Below the pieces are notes generated by a model. That model searched no databases. It was not told the DNA's origin and saw only the letters and a list, made by a program, of their open reading frames with translations. This document shows positions 18,919-28,820 of a stretch of 64,000 nucleotides of DNA, in pieces. The DNA is taken from contig JADKGB010000004.1 in NCBI GenBank assembly GCA_016717225.1, forward strand, positions 62,001-126,000, given 5' to 3'. The position numbers and the translations under genes are program-made. This DNA is from Flavobacteriales bacterium (GTDB lineage Bacteria; Bacteroidota; Bacteroidia; Flavobacteriales_F; PHOS-HE28). Each line of letters starts with the position of its first letter. The first letter of the stretch is position 1.

Positions 18919-21198
18919 ATGCGTCTCTTACTCTCCTTCACGTTATCGCTCGGCTTGCTGGGTGGAATAGCTGCGCAGCATGTCGGCTTGGTGCTCAGCG
19001 GCGGCGGGGCTGTTGGCCTTACGCACATCGGGGTGATCAAGGCCTTGGAGGAGAACGACATCCCCATCGATTACATCACGGGCAGCAGCATGGGCGCGCT
19101 GATAGGTGCTATGTACGCCAGTGGACTTACACCCTGGCAAATGGACTCCTTGTTCCAAACGGACCTCTACCAGTTGATGGCTGTGGGGGGGATCGAAGAT
19201 GCCTACACATGGTACTTCAAACAGGATGTCCCTGATGCCTCGCTCATCAACTTGAAATTCGACCTGGACACAACGCTTCAAACGTCATTGCCCACGAATC
19301 TGCGTTCCCCCGTGCTCTCGGATTGGTGGCAGATGCTTGGTTTTGCTGGCGTTTCAGCGAAAAGCGGGTATCACATGGACAGCCTGTTCATACCCTTCAG
19401 ATGCGTGGCCAGCGACATTACCGATCAACGATCGGTCGTATTCGGCGAAGGCGATCTTGCCCTGGCGGTTCGGGCCAGTATGAGCTATCCCTTCTACTTC
19501 AAACCCATTCGCGTGAACGGCCATTTGATGATGGACGGAGGCATGTACAACAACTTCCCCAGCGATGTGATGTACGATGCCTTCATGCCTGATTTCATCA
19601 TTGGAAGCAATGTGGCATACAATGCGGCACCGCCGGATGAGGATGACCTGATGAGCCAGTTGCGCGCAATGATGGTCACGAAGACCAACTACAGTGTTCC
19701 CTGTGAACCGGGCTTGATCATTGAACCAAAGACCGCGACCACCCTGTTCGATTTCACCACTTCGAAACAAGCGGTAGCGGATGGTTACGCAGCCGCAATG
19801 GCGCGAATGCCGGAGATCAAAGAAGGCATTGCCCGGCGGGTGTCCCGCAAGGAATTGGCCGCCCGAAGAGCGGCTTTCCGAAAGGGGTTGCCCGCTCCCG
19901 TTTTCGGTAATATCCAGTTCGATGGACTGAACCGAAAACAAACTCGTTTCTGCGAAAACCTGTTGAACAAAGGGGCAGGGCTCATTGATGCCGGCACGTT
20001 GAAACCACGCTACTTCAGGTTGTACGCCGACAATAACGTAAGTGGCCTCTTCCCACAAGCAACCTTCGATAGAGCTCGTGGGACCTACGACCTCAGGATC
20101 CTTGTGAAGCGCGAAAAGAAGTTGGAAGTTCGGTTCGGCGGCATGTTCAGTTCAAGGCCGATCAACACCGGTATGGTGGGTTTGCGCTACAACTTCTTCG
20201 GGCACGCGAGTTCACGCCTTGAAGGGCTGGCTTATTTCGGCAAATTCTACACCGCCGGGCAGATCAAATTGCGCATGGATCTGAGCTCACGAAAGCCGAT
20301 CTACTTGGAACCTGCGATCACGCTGCACCGATGGGACTGGTTCAATAGCTTCTCCAGTTTCTTCGAAGAGGTGCGCCCAGCCTATATCGTGAACCGTGAA
20401 TTCTGGGCTGGTGCGAACGCCGGAATGGCCGTGGGCAACAAAGGGCTGTTGCGATTGGATGCCAAGTACGCACAAACCACCGATGAATATTACCAGACCG
20501 AGGATTTCGGTAGCAGGGACACGGCCGATGCTACGAACTTCTATCACGTGACCAGCGGAGTTTTATTGGAGCGCAATAGCCTGAACCGCAAACAACACCC
20601 GAACGCTGGTGAGCTGTTCCGGGCTGAGCTGCGATACGTGAGCGGTGAAGAGCGCACGGATCCGGGCACAACCTACACCGACCGGTTGTCGCGAAGCAAA
20701 CAACATGATTGGTTCATCGCGAAAGTCACGCTGGACAAGTATTTCCTACCCCGGAAAAGAGTGCGGTTCGGCATGCTCATCGAAGGGGTGTTCAGCACAC
20801 AGGATTTTTTTCAGAACTATACGGCTTCATTGCTTCGTTCACCGGTCTTTCAACCAACACCCGAGAGCAGAACATACTTCCTTGATAATTTCAGAGCACA
20901 GCAATACCTGGCCGGCGGAGCGCGTGCGATAATCGCTGTGGCCAAGAACAAGTTCGACTTGCGACTCGAGGCCTATGCTTTTCAACCGTACAAAGCCATT
21001 GAGCGCAATAACACGGACCAGGCCGAAGAAGGTACGGCCATCAGTGAGCGGAGCTTTATCGGAAGTGGTTCATTGATCTGGCAGAGTCCGCTTGGGCCGG
21101 TCTGGCTCAACACCAGCTACATCGATGGGCTGGCAAAACCCTGGGTGTTCAGCGCGAGTTTCGGATATGTGGTTTTTGCTCAACGAGCGCAGGAATAG
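18919..21198 (+). CDS. Patatin-like phospholipase with outer-membrane barrel (type Vd-like)
   Basis: A 759-residue protein with signal peptide (MRLLLSFTLSLGLLGGIAAQ). The patatin domain (about residues 21-300) has the oxyanion motif SGGGAVGLTHIG, the nucleophile elbow GSSMG and the catalytic DGG in MDGGMYNNFP. A POTRA-like segment (about 325-400) and a C-terminal beta-rich half with alternating aromatic strands resemble an Omp85-type barrel. This layout is like PlpD, where the barrel exports and anchors its own lipase. Lipid A1-type hydrolase activity is a family inference. The ATG at 18919 is preferred over a TTG at 18910 because it gives a compact signal peptide and follows the promoter. 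Confidence 0.85.
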   Translation: MRLLLSFTLSLGLLGGIAAQHVGLVLSGGGAVGLTHIGVIKALEENDIPIDYITGSSMGALIGAMYASGLTPWQMDSLFQTDLYQLMAVGGIEDAYTWYFKQDVPDASLINLKFDLDTTLQTSLPTNLRSPVLSDWWQMLGFAGVSAKSGYHMDSLFIPFRCVASDITDQRSVVFGEGDLALAVRASMSYPFYFKPIRVNGHLMMDGGMYNNFPSDVMYDAFMPDFIIGSNVAYNAAPPDEDDLMSQLRAMMVTKTNYSVPCEPGLIIEPKTATTLFDFTTSKQAVADGYAAAMARMPEIKEGIARRVSRKELAARRAAFRKGLPAPVFGNIQFDGLNRKQTRFCENLLNKGAGLIDAGTLKPRYFRLYADNNVSGLFPQATFDRARGTYDLRILVKREKKLEVRFGGMFSSRPINTGMVGLRYNFFGHASSRLEGLAYFGKFYTAGQIKLRMDLSSRKPIYLEPAITLHRWDWFNSFSSFFEEVRPAYIVNREFWAGANAGMAVGNKGLLRLDAKYAQTTDEYYQTEDFGSRDTADATNFYHVTSGVLLERNSLNRKQHPNAGELFRAELRYVSGEERTDPGTTYTDRLSRSKQHDWFIAKVTLDKYFLPRKRVRFGMLIEGVFSTQDFFQNYTASLLRSPVFQPTPESRTYFLDNFRAQQYLAGGARAIIAVAKNKFDLRLEAYAFQPYKAIERNNTDQAEEGTAISERSFIGSGSLIWQSPLGPVWLNTSYIDGLAKPWVFSASFGYVVFAQRAQE

Positions 21199-21243
21199 AT
21201 CAGTAACGGCGAACCGATGGTTGCGTCCGCGCGTCTATCTTGC

Positions 21244-23925
21244 ATGACCCAAATCCCTAGTGTGAGGATCTTTTCTTGGATCACCTTCATTCCGCTGCTG
21301 GTCATCACGCAAATGGCTTCAGCCCAAGTCACGTTCTGGAGCGACCAGTTCAACGGAGGGCTCCTGACGGGCGGTTTCGAAGTGGGCACGGTGGGCCAGG
21401 GAAGTGGGAGCTTCAACATGCCGCTGCCTGCAGGTTGCACCATCCACCAAGCCTATTTTTTCGGCACGCAGGTAGGAGCGGCAGCCGACATTACCGTGGA
21501 CATGAACGGAACCCCGTACACGTTCGATGCGGGCAACCTCGCAGGCCCGCTCTTCAACACAGGGTATGGTGGGCTGTCAGGCGTGCATGCGATCGACGTT
21601 ACCGCCGACATCAATGCCACAATAACGAACTACACCATCACGGTCCCCTTCCAATCCAGTCAGATAAGCAACACCTGGACGGAATTCTACCTCGTGATCG
21701 GGTACGAACTGGTGGGTGCAACATCCGTCAATGTGGAACTCTACTTCAACGATCAGGATGCCGGGGCAAGCAATTTCTTTGTCCTGAATACGGCAGCTCC
21801 CCTATTGACCGCGAACGGGATCGGTTTCGCTACGTTGGGCGGTTATGCTTCAGCAGGCACCGATTGCGAATCCATCACGGTCAACGGAACCTTGCTGGGA
21901 TCATTCTGGGGTGGCGATTTCAACTCAGCGGATCTGACGTGGGGTACGATGGGCTGCATGGCCTACGCGAATGGCGCGGTAACCGGCCTGGGCGATGACA
22001 ACGCGGATCAGGCGATCAATAATACCGACGTGGTAAGCGATATCAATGGATTGGTGATCAACGGAAGCAATAGCGTGAACGTACAATACGATCACTGTAG
22101 TGGAGGTGGGGACAACCACATCTGGCTGATGGTGCTCGCCTATTCCAGCGATGCATGTACGATCACGGCGGACCTTGGCCCAGACGCGGCCCTTTGCACA
22201 GGTGACGCACTGTTGCTTGATGTCACCCAAACGAATGCGACCTATGCCTGGCAGGATGGGTCCACAGGACCCACATTCAACGTTACCACGTCGGGTGATT
22301 ATTGGGTAACGGTGACCAGCGTGGATTGCAACGCAACAGACACCCTTCATGTGGATGTATCCGCGCCCCCTGTTTTCGATCTCGGCGCGGACATGACCAT
22401 CTGCGCAGGAACTTCTCTTGTGCTCGATGCGACTTCCGTTCCCGTCGGTAATGTGACCTGGCAGGACAATAGCAACTCCGCCACGCAAACAGTGAGCTTG
22501 GCCGGAACGTATTGGGCTGAAGTGGACAACAATGGCTGTGTGCGCATCGACTCCATCGTGGTCGCTGTATCTCCTGCACCGTTGATCAATTTACCAGCAC
22601 AAGAGGATCTGTGCATAGGCGAGAGCGTGATATTGGATGCGGGTAACGTCGGTTCCTCCCATCTCTGGAGCACCGGTGCGCAGACGCAATCGATCAGCGT
22701 GAGCACGACGGCTACTTATGAGGTTACGGTGACCAATGCGTTCGGTTGTAGTACTGAGGACAGCACACAGGTCTTTGTTCATTTGCTCCCAGTGGTGCAA
22801 CTGGGTCCCGACACTTCGCTGTGCGAGGGTGAGATCTGGAGCCTGGATGCAGGTATCCTGGGTGGCACATACATATGGAGCACGGGAGCCACTGGCCAGA
22901 GCATCAACGTAAACACAGAGGACACGTATTGGGTAGAGATGGCGGACGCGTTCGGATGCGCGGGGAGCGACACGATCCTGATCACGTACGATCCAGTTCC
23001 GGTAGTCCAGTTGAATGATGCGGAGGTCTGTATCAGCGAAACCGTTGTGTTGGATGCGGGAAATCCAGGAGCGACCTTCTTGTGGAATACGGGGGAGACC
23101 ACACAAGCCTTGGTATTGGACAGCGTCGGAGGCACGTTCTCAGTGGTTGTGACCAATGCCGGCTGGTGCAGCGGTTCAGGCTCGGCCACGGTCGCGTTCG
23201 TGGAGTTCCCCGTTGTTGACATAGGCGAGGATGCGGAGCTCTGTGACCTGGATACCTTGTTGCTGGACGCCGGCAATGCGGGCAGCATGTTCACCTGGAA
23301 CACCGGGGCCAGCACACAGCAGATCAGTGTGACCACCGGCACCAACATCTGGGTGGATGTGGACAATGGTTTCTGCACCACGCGCGATTCATTGTTCGTG
23401 ACCTTCCACCCACTCCCGGAACCCTTGGAGGAGGAAGAAGTGGTTGGCTGCTTCAACTACCCACCCTACAAAACCCGGTTGGATGCTGGCAACAATGGAT
23501 GTACCTACGCTTGGAGCACCGATGAGGAAAACCGAACGATCGATGTGAACAGCTATGGTTGGTACAGCGTGACCATCACCACTCTCTTTGGTTGCTCGTT
23601 GACCGACTCGATCAACGTATTGGAGTACTGCCCGCCACAACTGTTCATTCCCAACACGTTTACCCCGAACGGCGATGGCATCAACGATTTCTTCGGGCCC
23701 TCCGGTCACCTATTGGCCGATGTGGAACTTTCGATATTCGATCGCTGGGGCCAACCTGTTTGGTCCGGCGTGGATGGTGGTGCTTTATGGGACGGCACCA
23801 TTAGCGGAACACCCGCGAAGTCAGAGGTCTACATATGGGAACTCCGGTACCGCTTTGTGGAGGATGTGCGCGGTACACTTGGAGAATACAAACAAGCGGT
23901 GGGGCATGTGACGGTGTTGCGGTGA
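21244..23925 (+). CDS. Secreted repeat protein with gliding-motility type C-terminal domain (T9SS type B)
   Basis: The 893-residue protein has a signal peptide ending in VITQMASAQ. About 280 residues of a beta-rich N-terminal region follow, with motifs such as GVHAIDVTADINATI and DHCSGGGDNHIWLMVLAY. Then come seven Ig-like repeats of about 80 residues with the pattern LGxDxxLCxGxxxxLDAG ... WSTGAxTQxIxV ... YWVxVT. The end, IPNTFTPNGDGINDFFGP ... IFDRWGQPVW, is the CHU_C gliding-motility C-terminal domain, a type B T9SS signal. The ATG at 21244 was chosen because it opens the signal peptide. It is probably a surface adhesin or a component carried by the gliding apparatus. Confidence 0.88.
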   Translation: MTQIPSVRIFSWITFIPLLVITQMASAQVTFWSDQFNGGLLTGGFEVGTVGQGSGSFNMPLPAGCTIHQAYFFGTQVGAAADITVDMNGTPYTFDAGNLAGPLFNTGYGGLSGVHAIDVTADINATITNYTITVPFQSSQISNTWTEFYLVIGYELVGATSVNVELYFNDQDAGASNFFVLNTAAPLLTANGIGFATLGGYASAGTDCESITVNGTLLGSFWGGDFNSADLTWGTMGCMAYANGAVTGLGDDNADQAINNTDVVSDINGLVINGSNSVNVQYDHCSGGGDNHIWLMVLAYSSDACTITADLGPDAALCTGDALLLDVTQTNATYAWQDGSTGPTFNVTTSGDYWVTVTSVDCNATDTLHVDVSAPPVFDLGADMTICAGTSLVLDATSVPVGNVTWQDNSNSATQTVSLAGTYWAEVDNNGCVRIDSIVVAVSPAPLINLPAQEDLCIGESVILDAGNVGSSHLWSTGAQTQSISVSTTATYEVTVTNAFGCSTEDSTQVFVHLLPVVQLGPDTSLCEGEIWSLDAGILGGTYIWSTGATGQSINVNTEDTYWVEMADAFGCAGSDTILITYDPVPVVQLNDAEVCISETVVLDAGNPGATFLWNTGETTQALVLDSVGGTFSVVVTNAGWCSGSGSATVAFVEFPVVDIGEDAELCDLDTLLLDAGNAGSMFTWNTGASTQQISVTTGTNIWVDVDNGFCTTRDSLFVTFHPLPEPLEEEEVVGCFNYPPYKTRLDAGNNGCTYAWSTDEENRTIDVNSYGWYSVTITTLFGCSLTDSINVLEYCPPQLFIPNTFTPNGDGINDFFGPSGHLLADVELSIFDRWGQPVWSGVDGGALWDGTISGTPAKSEVYIWELRYRFVEDVRGTLGEYKQAVGHVTVLR

Positions 23926-24031
23926 GCGCTTTTCGATACTCCTACTGCATGAAGAACCGGATCTGGAGAAGCCCCACTGTACACGTTCCATCGGCACAGT
24001 CAGAGTCCTTGCGGCCTGAGGTCACGCAACA

Positions 24032-24064
24032 AAAAAGCCCCCGACATGGTCGAGGGCTTTTCGT
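24032..24064. terminator. Bidirectional terminator
   Basis: AAAAGCCCCCGAC (24033-24045), loop ATG, GTCGAGGGCTTTT (24049-24061), one mismatch. With A and T tracts on either side it can end the convergent repeat-protein gene (+) and the DUF3467 gene (-). Confidence 0.85.
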
Positions 24065-24080
24065 TCGGTAGAAATCTCTT

Positions 24081-24404
24081 TTACGCCTGCGCGGTAGGTC
24101 CACCGAAATTCATCGGGATCTCCGGCATCTCCGTTTCGCGGATATTACCGTGAACCGCTTCGAACTTCTGGATATTGTCCGCAAGGGCGCGCATAAGGCG
24201 CTTGGCATGCTGTGGAGTAAGGAGCACGCGGGCGCGCACCTTGGCTTTGGGCACACCGGGCATCACGCGCACAAAATCCAGAACGAATTCCGAATTGCTG
24301 TGCGTGATGATCGCCAGGTTGCTGTAGATGCCATCGGCCACCTCCTCACTGATCTCGATGTTCAGCTGGTTGGCCGGGCGTGGTTGGTTCTTCTCGTCTG
24401 CCAT
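24081..24404 (-). CDS. DUF3467 family small conserved protein
   Basis: The 107-residue protein matches DUF3467 (NQLNIEISEEVADGIYSNLA, then FVLDFVRVMPG and a conserved LLTPQHAKRLMRAL). The function is unknown. It has no signal peptide or membrane segment. It lies downstream of rpoC on the same strand, separated by 93 bp that contain an inverted-repeat structure. This rpoC-DUF3467 neighbourhood is, to my knowledge, frequent in Bacteroidota, which hints at a housekeeping role. Co-transcription with rpoBC is possible. Confidence 0.8.
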   Translation of the reverse strand: MADEKNQPRPANQLNIEISEEVADGIYSNLAIITHSNSEFVLDFVRVMPGVPKAKVRARVLLTPQHAKRLMRALADNIQKFEAVHGNIRETEMPEIPMNFGGPTAQA

Positions 24405-24410
24405 TGCTTC

Positions 24411-24490
24411 AAAAAATATGAAAGTTGAAAGCCGAAACCAGAAACACGTCCATGTCTCCAGTTCCGGCTTTCAGCTTTCTGGTTTCAACC
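24411..24490 (-). promoter_or_regulatory. Inverted repeats between rpoC and the DUF3467 gene, possible terminator or attenuator
   Basis: TGAAAGCCG (24426-24434) pairs with CGGCTTTCA (24465-24473), and GAAACCAGAAA (24434-24444) with TTTCTGGTTTC (24476-24486). The two pairings interleave, so they are alternatives or a pseudoknot. On the minus strand the structure is followed by a T-rich run (24411-24416) just before the DUF3467 start. Confidence 0.5.
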
Positions 24491-24497
24491 TTCCAGT

Positions 24498-27400
24498 TTA
24501 GTCTTCGACCTCCTGCGCGGTAAGGCGCTCGGACATCATTTTGGTGTATTCCTCCTTTCCATAAACGAGGTTCTTCTGGAAGCGGCGGCTGCCGGTACCA
24601 GCAGGGATCAGGTGACCCACGATCACGTTCTCCTTGAGGCCTTTCAAGTTGTCTTCCTTGGCCGCAACCGCAGCTTCGTTCAACACCTTGGTGGTCTCTT
24701 GGAAAGATGCCGCGCTGATGAAGCTATCGGTCTGGAGCGAAGCACGTGTGATACCCATCAACAACTGGCGACTGGTCGCCGGCGTTGCATGGCGGGCTTC
24801 AGCAAGCTTCAAGTCCTTGCGCCTCAATACACTGTTCTCATCGCGCAATTTGCGCGCTGAAAGGATCTGGCCCTCCTTCAAGGTGGCACTGTCACCGGCA
24901 TTGGTGATCACCATCTTGTCGTACATGTCATCATTCTCCTCCATGAAATCCGCCTTCTGCACGGCTTGGCGCTCGAGGAATCGGGTATCGCCCGGATCTT
25001 CGATCTCCACTTTCCGCATCATCTGGCGCACGATCACTTCGAAGTGCTTGTCGTTGATCTTCACACCCTGCATACGATACACTTCCTGTACCTCGTCAAC
25101 CAGATATTCCTGAACGCGGGTTGGGCCTTGGATGTCCAGGATGTCAGCAGGCGCAATGGAACCATCACTGAGCTGCTGACCAGCTTTGATGAAGTCGTTC
25201 TCTTGCACCAGGATGTGCTTGCTCAGCGGCACGAGGTAATACTTGTGCTCGCCAGTGCGGCTCTCAACGATGATCTCGCGGTTACCACGCTTGATCTTGC
25301 CGTAGCTCACGATACCATCGATCTCGCTTACCACAGCCGGATTGCTCGGGTTACGTGCTTCGAAGAGCTCCGTTACACGCGGCAAACCACCGGTGATGTC
25401 ACCACCCTTGCCGGAGCTGCGGGGGATCTTTACCAGGATATCGCCGGCTTCGATCTTCTGACCTTCGTTCACGATGATGTGGGCACCAACCGGCAGGGAG
25501 TAGCTCTTCACTTCCTCCTTGCTCTTGGCATCGATGATCTTGATCGTAGGGTTCTTCTTCTTGTCGCGGCTCTCCACGATAACTTTCTCCGTGAAGCCCG
25601 TTTGCTCGTCGATCTGCTCACGGAAAGTCACGCTCTCTTCAACGCTCTCGAAGGACAACGTTCCTGCGAGTTCGGAGATGATCACAGCGTTGTACGCATC
25701 CCAATTACAGATCATGTCTCCCTTCTTCACGTTCTTGCCGCCCTTGGCATAGAGGAACGCTCCGTAAGGAATATTGCTCGTCGTGAGAACGATACCGGTG
25801 TTATTGTCCACGATGCGCATTTCCGAGCTGCGGCTGATCACCACTTCGGCTTCTGCGCCTTTCTTGTCCTTCTTCTTCACCGTGCGCAATTCTTCGATCT
25901 CGAGCTTACCGTCGTATTTCGCAACGATCTGGCTATCCTCGGTGATCTTTCCAGCAACACCACCCACGTGGAACGTACGCAGTGTGAGCTGTGTACCAGG
26001 CTCACCGATCGATTGGGCGGCGATAACACCGACCGCCTCTCCCGTCTGCACCATACGACCGGTCGCGAGGTTGCGGCCGTAACACTTGGCACAAACGCCC
26101 AAGCGCTGTTCGCAGGTAAGTACGCTGCGGATCTCAACTTCCTCGATCGGGCTATCGGCAATTGCACGAGCCACGTCCTCCGTGATCTGCTCGCCACTCT
26201 TCACCAGCAGATCGCCGGTTTGTGGGTGGTAAACATCATGCACAGCACTACGACCCAAAACACGATCGTAGAGGCTTTCCACGATCTCTTCGTTCTTCTT
26301 CAATGCCGAAGCCACCAGACCGCGGAGGGTACCGCAATCGTCATTGGTGATCACAACGTCCTGTGCCACATCCACCAGTCGGCGGGTGAGGTAACCGGCA
26401 TCAGCGGTCTTCAGTGCCGTATCGGCCAAACCTTTACGGGCACCGTGGGTAGAGATGAAGTACTCCAGGATGGACAGACCTTCCTTGAAGTTCGATAGGA
26501 TCGGGTTCTCGATAATATCCTGTCCACCACCCGCACCGCTTTTTTGCGGCTTCGCCATCAGACCACGCATACCACTGAGCTGACGGATCTGCTCCTTGGA
26601 ACCACGGGCACCGGAGTCCATCATCATATAGATGGAATTGAACCCCTGGTTGTCCGTCTTCAAGCGCTCCATGAGCGTGAAGGTGAGCTTGCTGTTGGTG
26701 TGGGTCCAGATGTCGATCGTCTGGTTGTATCGCTCGTTGTTGGTGATAAGGCCCATGTTGTAGTTGCCCATCACCTCGTCCACTTCAGCTTGCGCTGCTT
26801 TCACCAACTTCTCTTTCTCATCAGGCACAACCACGTCCAACAAATTGAAGGAGAGGCCACCTTGGAAGGCGTTCATGAAGCCGAGCTCCTTGATATCGTC
26901 CAGGAACTTCGCGGCTTTTGAGGTACCACCCTCCTTCATCACACGACCGATAATGTCGCGCAATGACTTCTTGGTGAGCAGTTCATTGATGTAGCCCACT
27001 TCCATAGGCACCACCTCGTTGAACAGAACGCGACCAACGGTGGTCTCGATCATCTCGTTCTTGCCCGTTTTGGCATTGTACCAACGCACCTTGATCCAGG
27101 AATGCAGGTCCACCTTGCCTTCGTTGCGTGCGATGTGCACTTCTTCGCTGCTGTAGAAAATTCGGCCTTCGCCGCGCATCGGATGGCCCTTCTCGCTCTT
27201 GCGACCTTTGGTCATATAGTACAGACCAAGCACCATGTCCTGGCTAGGTACCGCGATAGGCGCACCGTTGGCAGGGTTCAGGATGTTATGGCTGGCCAAC
27301 ATGAGCAGTTGTGCCTCCATGATGGCTGCATGCCCCAGGGGCACGTGCACAGCCATTTGGTCACCGTCAAAGTCAGCGTTGAACGCAGTACACACGAGCG

Positions 27401-28805
27401 GGTGCAACTGGATAGCCTTGCCCTCGATCAGCTTTGGCTGGAAGGCTTGGATACCAAGGCGGTGAAGCGTTGGTGCACGGTTGAGAAGCACAGGGTGGCT
27501 CTTCAACACGTTCTCCAGAATATCCCAGATCACCGGCTCCTTCTTGTCCACGATCTTTTTCGCGCTCTTTACCGTTTTCACGATTCCGCGCTCGATAAGC
27601 TTACGGATGATGAACGGCTTGAAGAGCTCTGCGGCCATGTCCTTCGGAAGACCGCATTCGTGCAATTTCAGGTCCGGACCCACAACGATCACGGAACGAG
27701 CACTGTAGTCAACACGCTTACCCAGCAAGTTCTGGCGGAAGCGGCCTTGTTTGCCTTTGAGCGAATCGCTCAAGGACTTCAGTGGGCGGTTGCTTTCGCT
27801 CTTCACCGCGCTGCTCTTGCGGCTGTTGTCGAAGAGGCTATCAACAGCCTCCTGAAGCATACGCTTCTCGTTGCGCAGGATCACCTCTGGCGCTTTGATC
27901 TCCACCAACCTCTTCAAACGGTTGTTACGGATGATCACGCGGCGATACAGATCGTTCAGGTCGCTCGTTGCGAAACGTCCACCATCCAAGGGGACCAGTG
28001 GGCGCAACTCAGGTGGGATAACAGGGACGACCTTGATGATCATCCATTCCGGCTTGTTGTCGCGACGTGAATTGGCATCACGGAAAGCCTCCACCACGTT
28101 CAATCGCTTCAGCGCTTCGTTCTTACGCTGCTGACTGGTCTCCGTGTTGGCCTTGTGGCGCAGATCATAACTTACCGCATCCAGATCCAACCGCTTCAAC
28201 AGATCATGCAAGGATTCAGCGCCCATTTTGGCGATGAACTTGTTCGGATCGGCATCATCCAAGTACTGGTTGTCTTTACCAACCTGCTCCATGGTGTCCA
28301 GATACTCTTCTTCCGTGAGGAAGTCGAGTTGCTGCAAGGGAACACCTTCTTTGTTTTTGGCGGTACCGGCGCTGATCACCACATAACGCTCGTAGTAGAT
28401 GATCTGATCGAGCTTCTTGGTGGGCATACCCAGCAGGTAGCCGATCTTGTTCGGAAGTGAGCGGAAATACCAGATGTGTGCAACAGGCACGGTCAACTGG
28501 ATATGCCCCATGCGCTCGCGGCGCACCTTCTTCTCCGTTACCTCCACACCGCAACGATCGCAAACGATCCCCTTGTAGCGGATACGCTTGTACTTGCCGC
28601 AATGGCATTCGAAGTCCTTTACAGGACCGAAGATGCGCTCGCAGAACAAGCCATCACGTTCCGGCTTGTAGGTACGATAGTTGATCGTTTCAGGCTTGAT
28701 CACTTCACCGTGGCTGCGCTCCAGGATCTGTTCCGGGCTGGCGAGGCTGATGACGATCTTGTCGAACTGAGAGGTGATCCTCACCTCTTTCTTCATCATA
28801 GTCAT
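24498..28805 (-). CDS. rpoC: DNA-directed RNA polymerase subunit beta'
   Basis: The 1435-residue catalytic subunit of RNA polymerase. The N-terminal zinc site is seen in ECHCGKYKRIRYKGIVCDRC. The active-site magnesium motif NADFDGDQMAVHVPL carries the three catalytic aspartates. The second zinc site includes CEQRLGVCAKCYG. Full length and colinear with other Bacteroidota RpoC proteins. It starts 15 bp after rpoB and is the end of the tRNA-tuf-rpl-rpo transcription unit. Confidence 0.98.
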   Translation of the reverse strand: MTMMKKEVRITSQFDKIVISLASPEQILERSHGEVIKPETINYRTYKPERDGLFCERIFGPVKDFECHCGKYKRIRYKGIVCDRCGVEVTEKKVRRERMGHIQLTVPVAHIWYFRSLPNKIGYLLGMPTKKLDQIIYYERYVVISAGTAKNKEGVPLQQLDFLTEEEYLDTMEQVGKDNQYLDDADPNKFIAKMGAESLHDLLKRLDLDAVSYDLRHKANTETSQQRKNEALKRLNVVEAFRDANSRRDNKPEWMIIKVVPVIPPELRPLVPLDGGRFATSDLNDLYRRVIIRNNRLKRLVEIKAPEVILRNEKRMLQEAVDSLFDNSRKSSAVKSESNRPLKSLSDSLKGKQGRFRQNLLGKRVDYSARSVIVVGPDLKLHECGLPKDMAAELFKPFIIRKLIERGIVKTVKSAKKIVDKKEPVIWDILENVLKSHPVLLNRAPTLHRLGIQAFQPKLIEGKAIQLHPLVCTAFNADFDGDQMAVHVPLGHAAIMEAQLLMLASHNILNPANGAPIAVPSQDMVLGLYYMTKGRKSEKGHPMRGEGRIFYSSEEVHIARNEGKVDLHSWIKVRWYNAKTGKNEMIETTVGRVLFNEVVPMEVGYINELLTKKSLRDIIGRVMKEGGTSKAAKFLDDIKELGFMNAFQGGLSFNLLDVVVPDEKEKLVKAAQAEVDEVMGNYNMGLITNNERYNQTIDIWTHTNSKLTFTLMERLKTDNQGFNSIYMMMDSGARGSKEQIRQLSGMRGLMAKPQKSGAGGGQDIIENPILSNFKEGLSILEYFISTHGARKGLADTALKTADAGYLTRRLVDVAQDVVITNDDCGTLRGLVASALKKNEEIVESLYDRVLGRSAVHDVYHPQTGDLLVKSGEQITEDVARAIADSPIEEVEIRSVLTCEQRLGVCAKCYGRNLATGRMVQTGEAVGVIAAQSIGEPGTQLTLRTFHVGGVAGKITEDSQIVAKYDGKLEIEELRTVKKKDKKGAEAEVVISRSSEMRIVDNNTGIVLTTSNIPYGAFLYAKGGKNVKKGDMICNWDAYNAVIISELAGTLSFESVEESVTFREQIDEQTGFTEKVIVESRDKKKNPTIKIIDAKSKEEVKSYSLPVGAHIIVNEGQKIEAGDILVKIPRSSGKGGDITGGLPRVTELFEARNPSNPAVVSEIDGIVSYGKIKRGNREIIVESRTGEHKYYLVPLSKHILVQENDFIKAGQQLSDGSIAPADILDIQGPTRVQEYLVDEVQEVYRMQGVKINDKHFEVIVRQMMRKVEIEDPGDTRFLERQAVQKADFMEENDDMYDKMVITNAGDSATLKEGQILSARKLRDENSVLRRKDLKLAEARHATPATSRQLLMGITRASLQTDSFISAASFQETTKVLNEAAVAAKEDNLKGLKENVIVGHLIPAGTGSRRFQKNLVYGKEEYTKMMSERLTAQEVED

Positions 28806-28820
28806 GGGTACGGCTCGACG

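Noticed and set aside
24966..26498. 510-codon open frame on the + strand
   Set aside because: It is antisense to rpoC, has no family-like sequence and its His/Leu/Val-rich composition is the complement of rpoC codon use.
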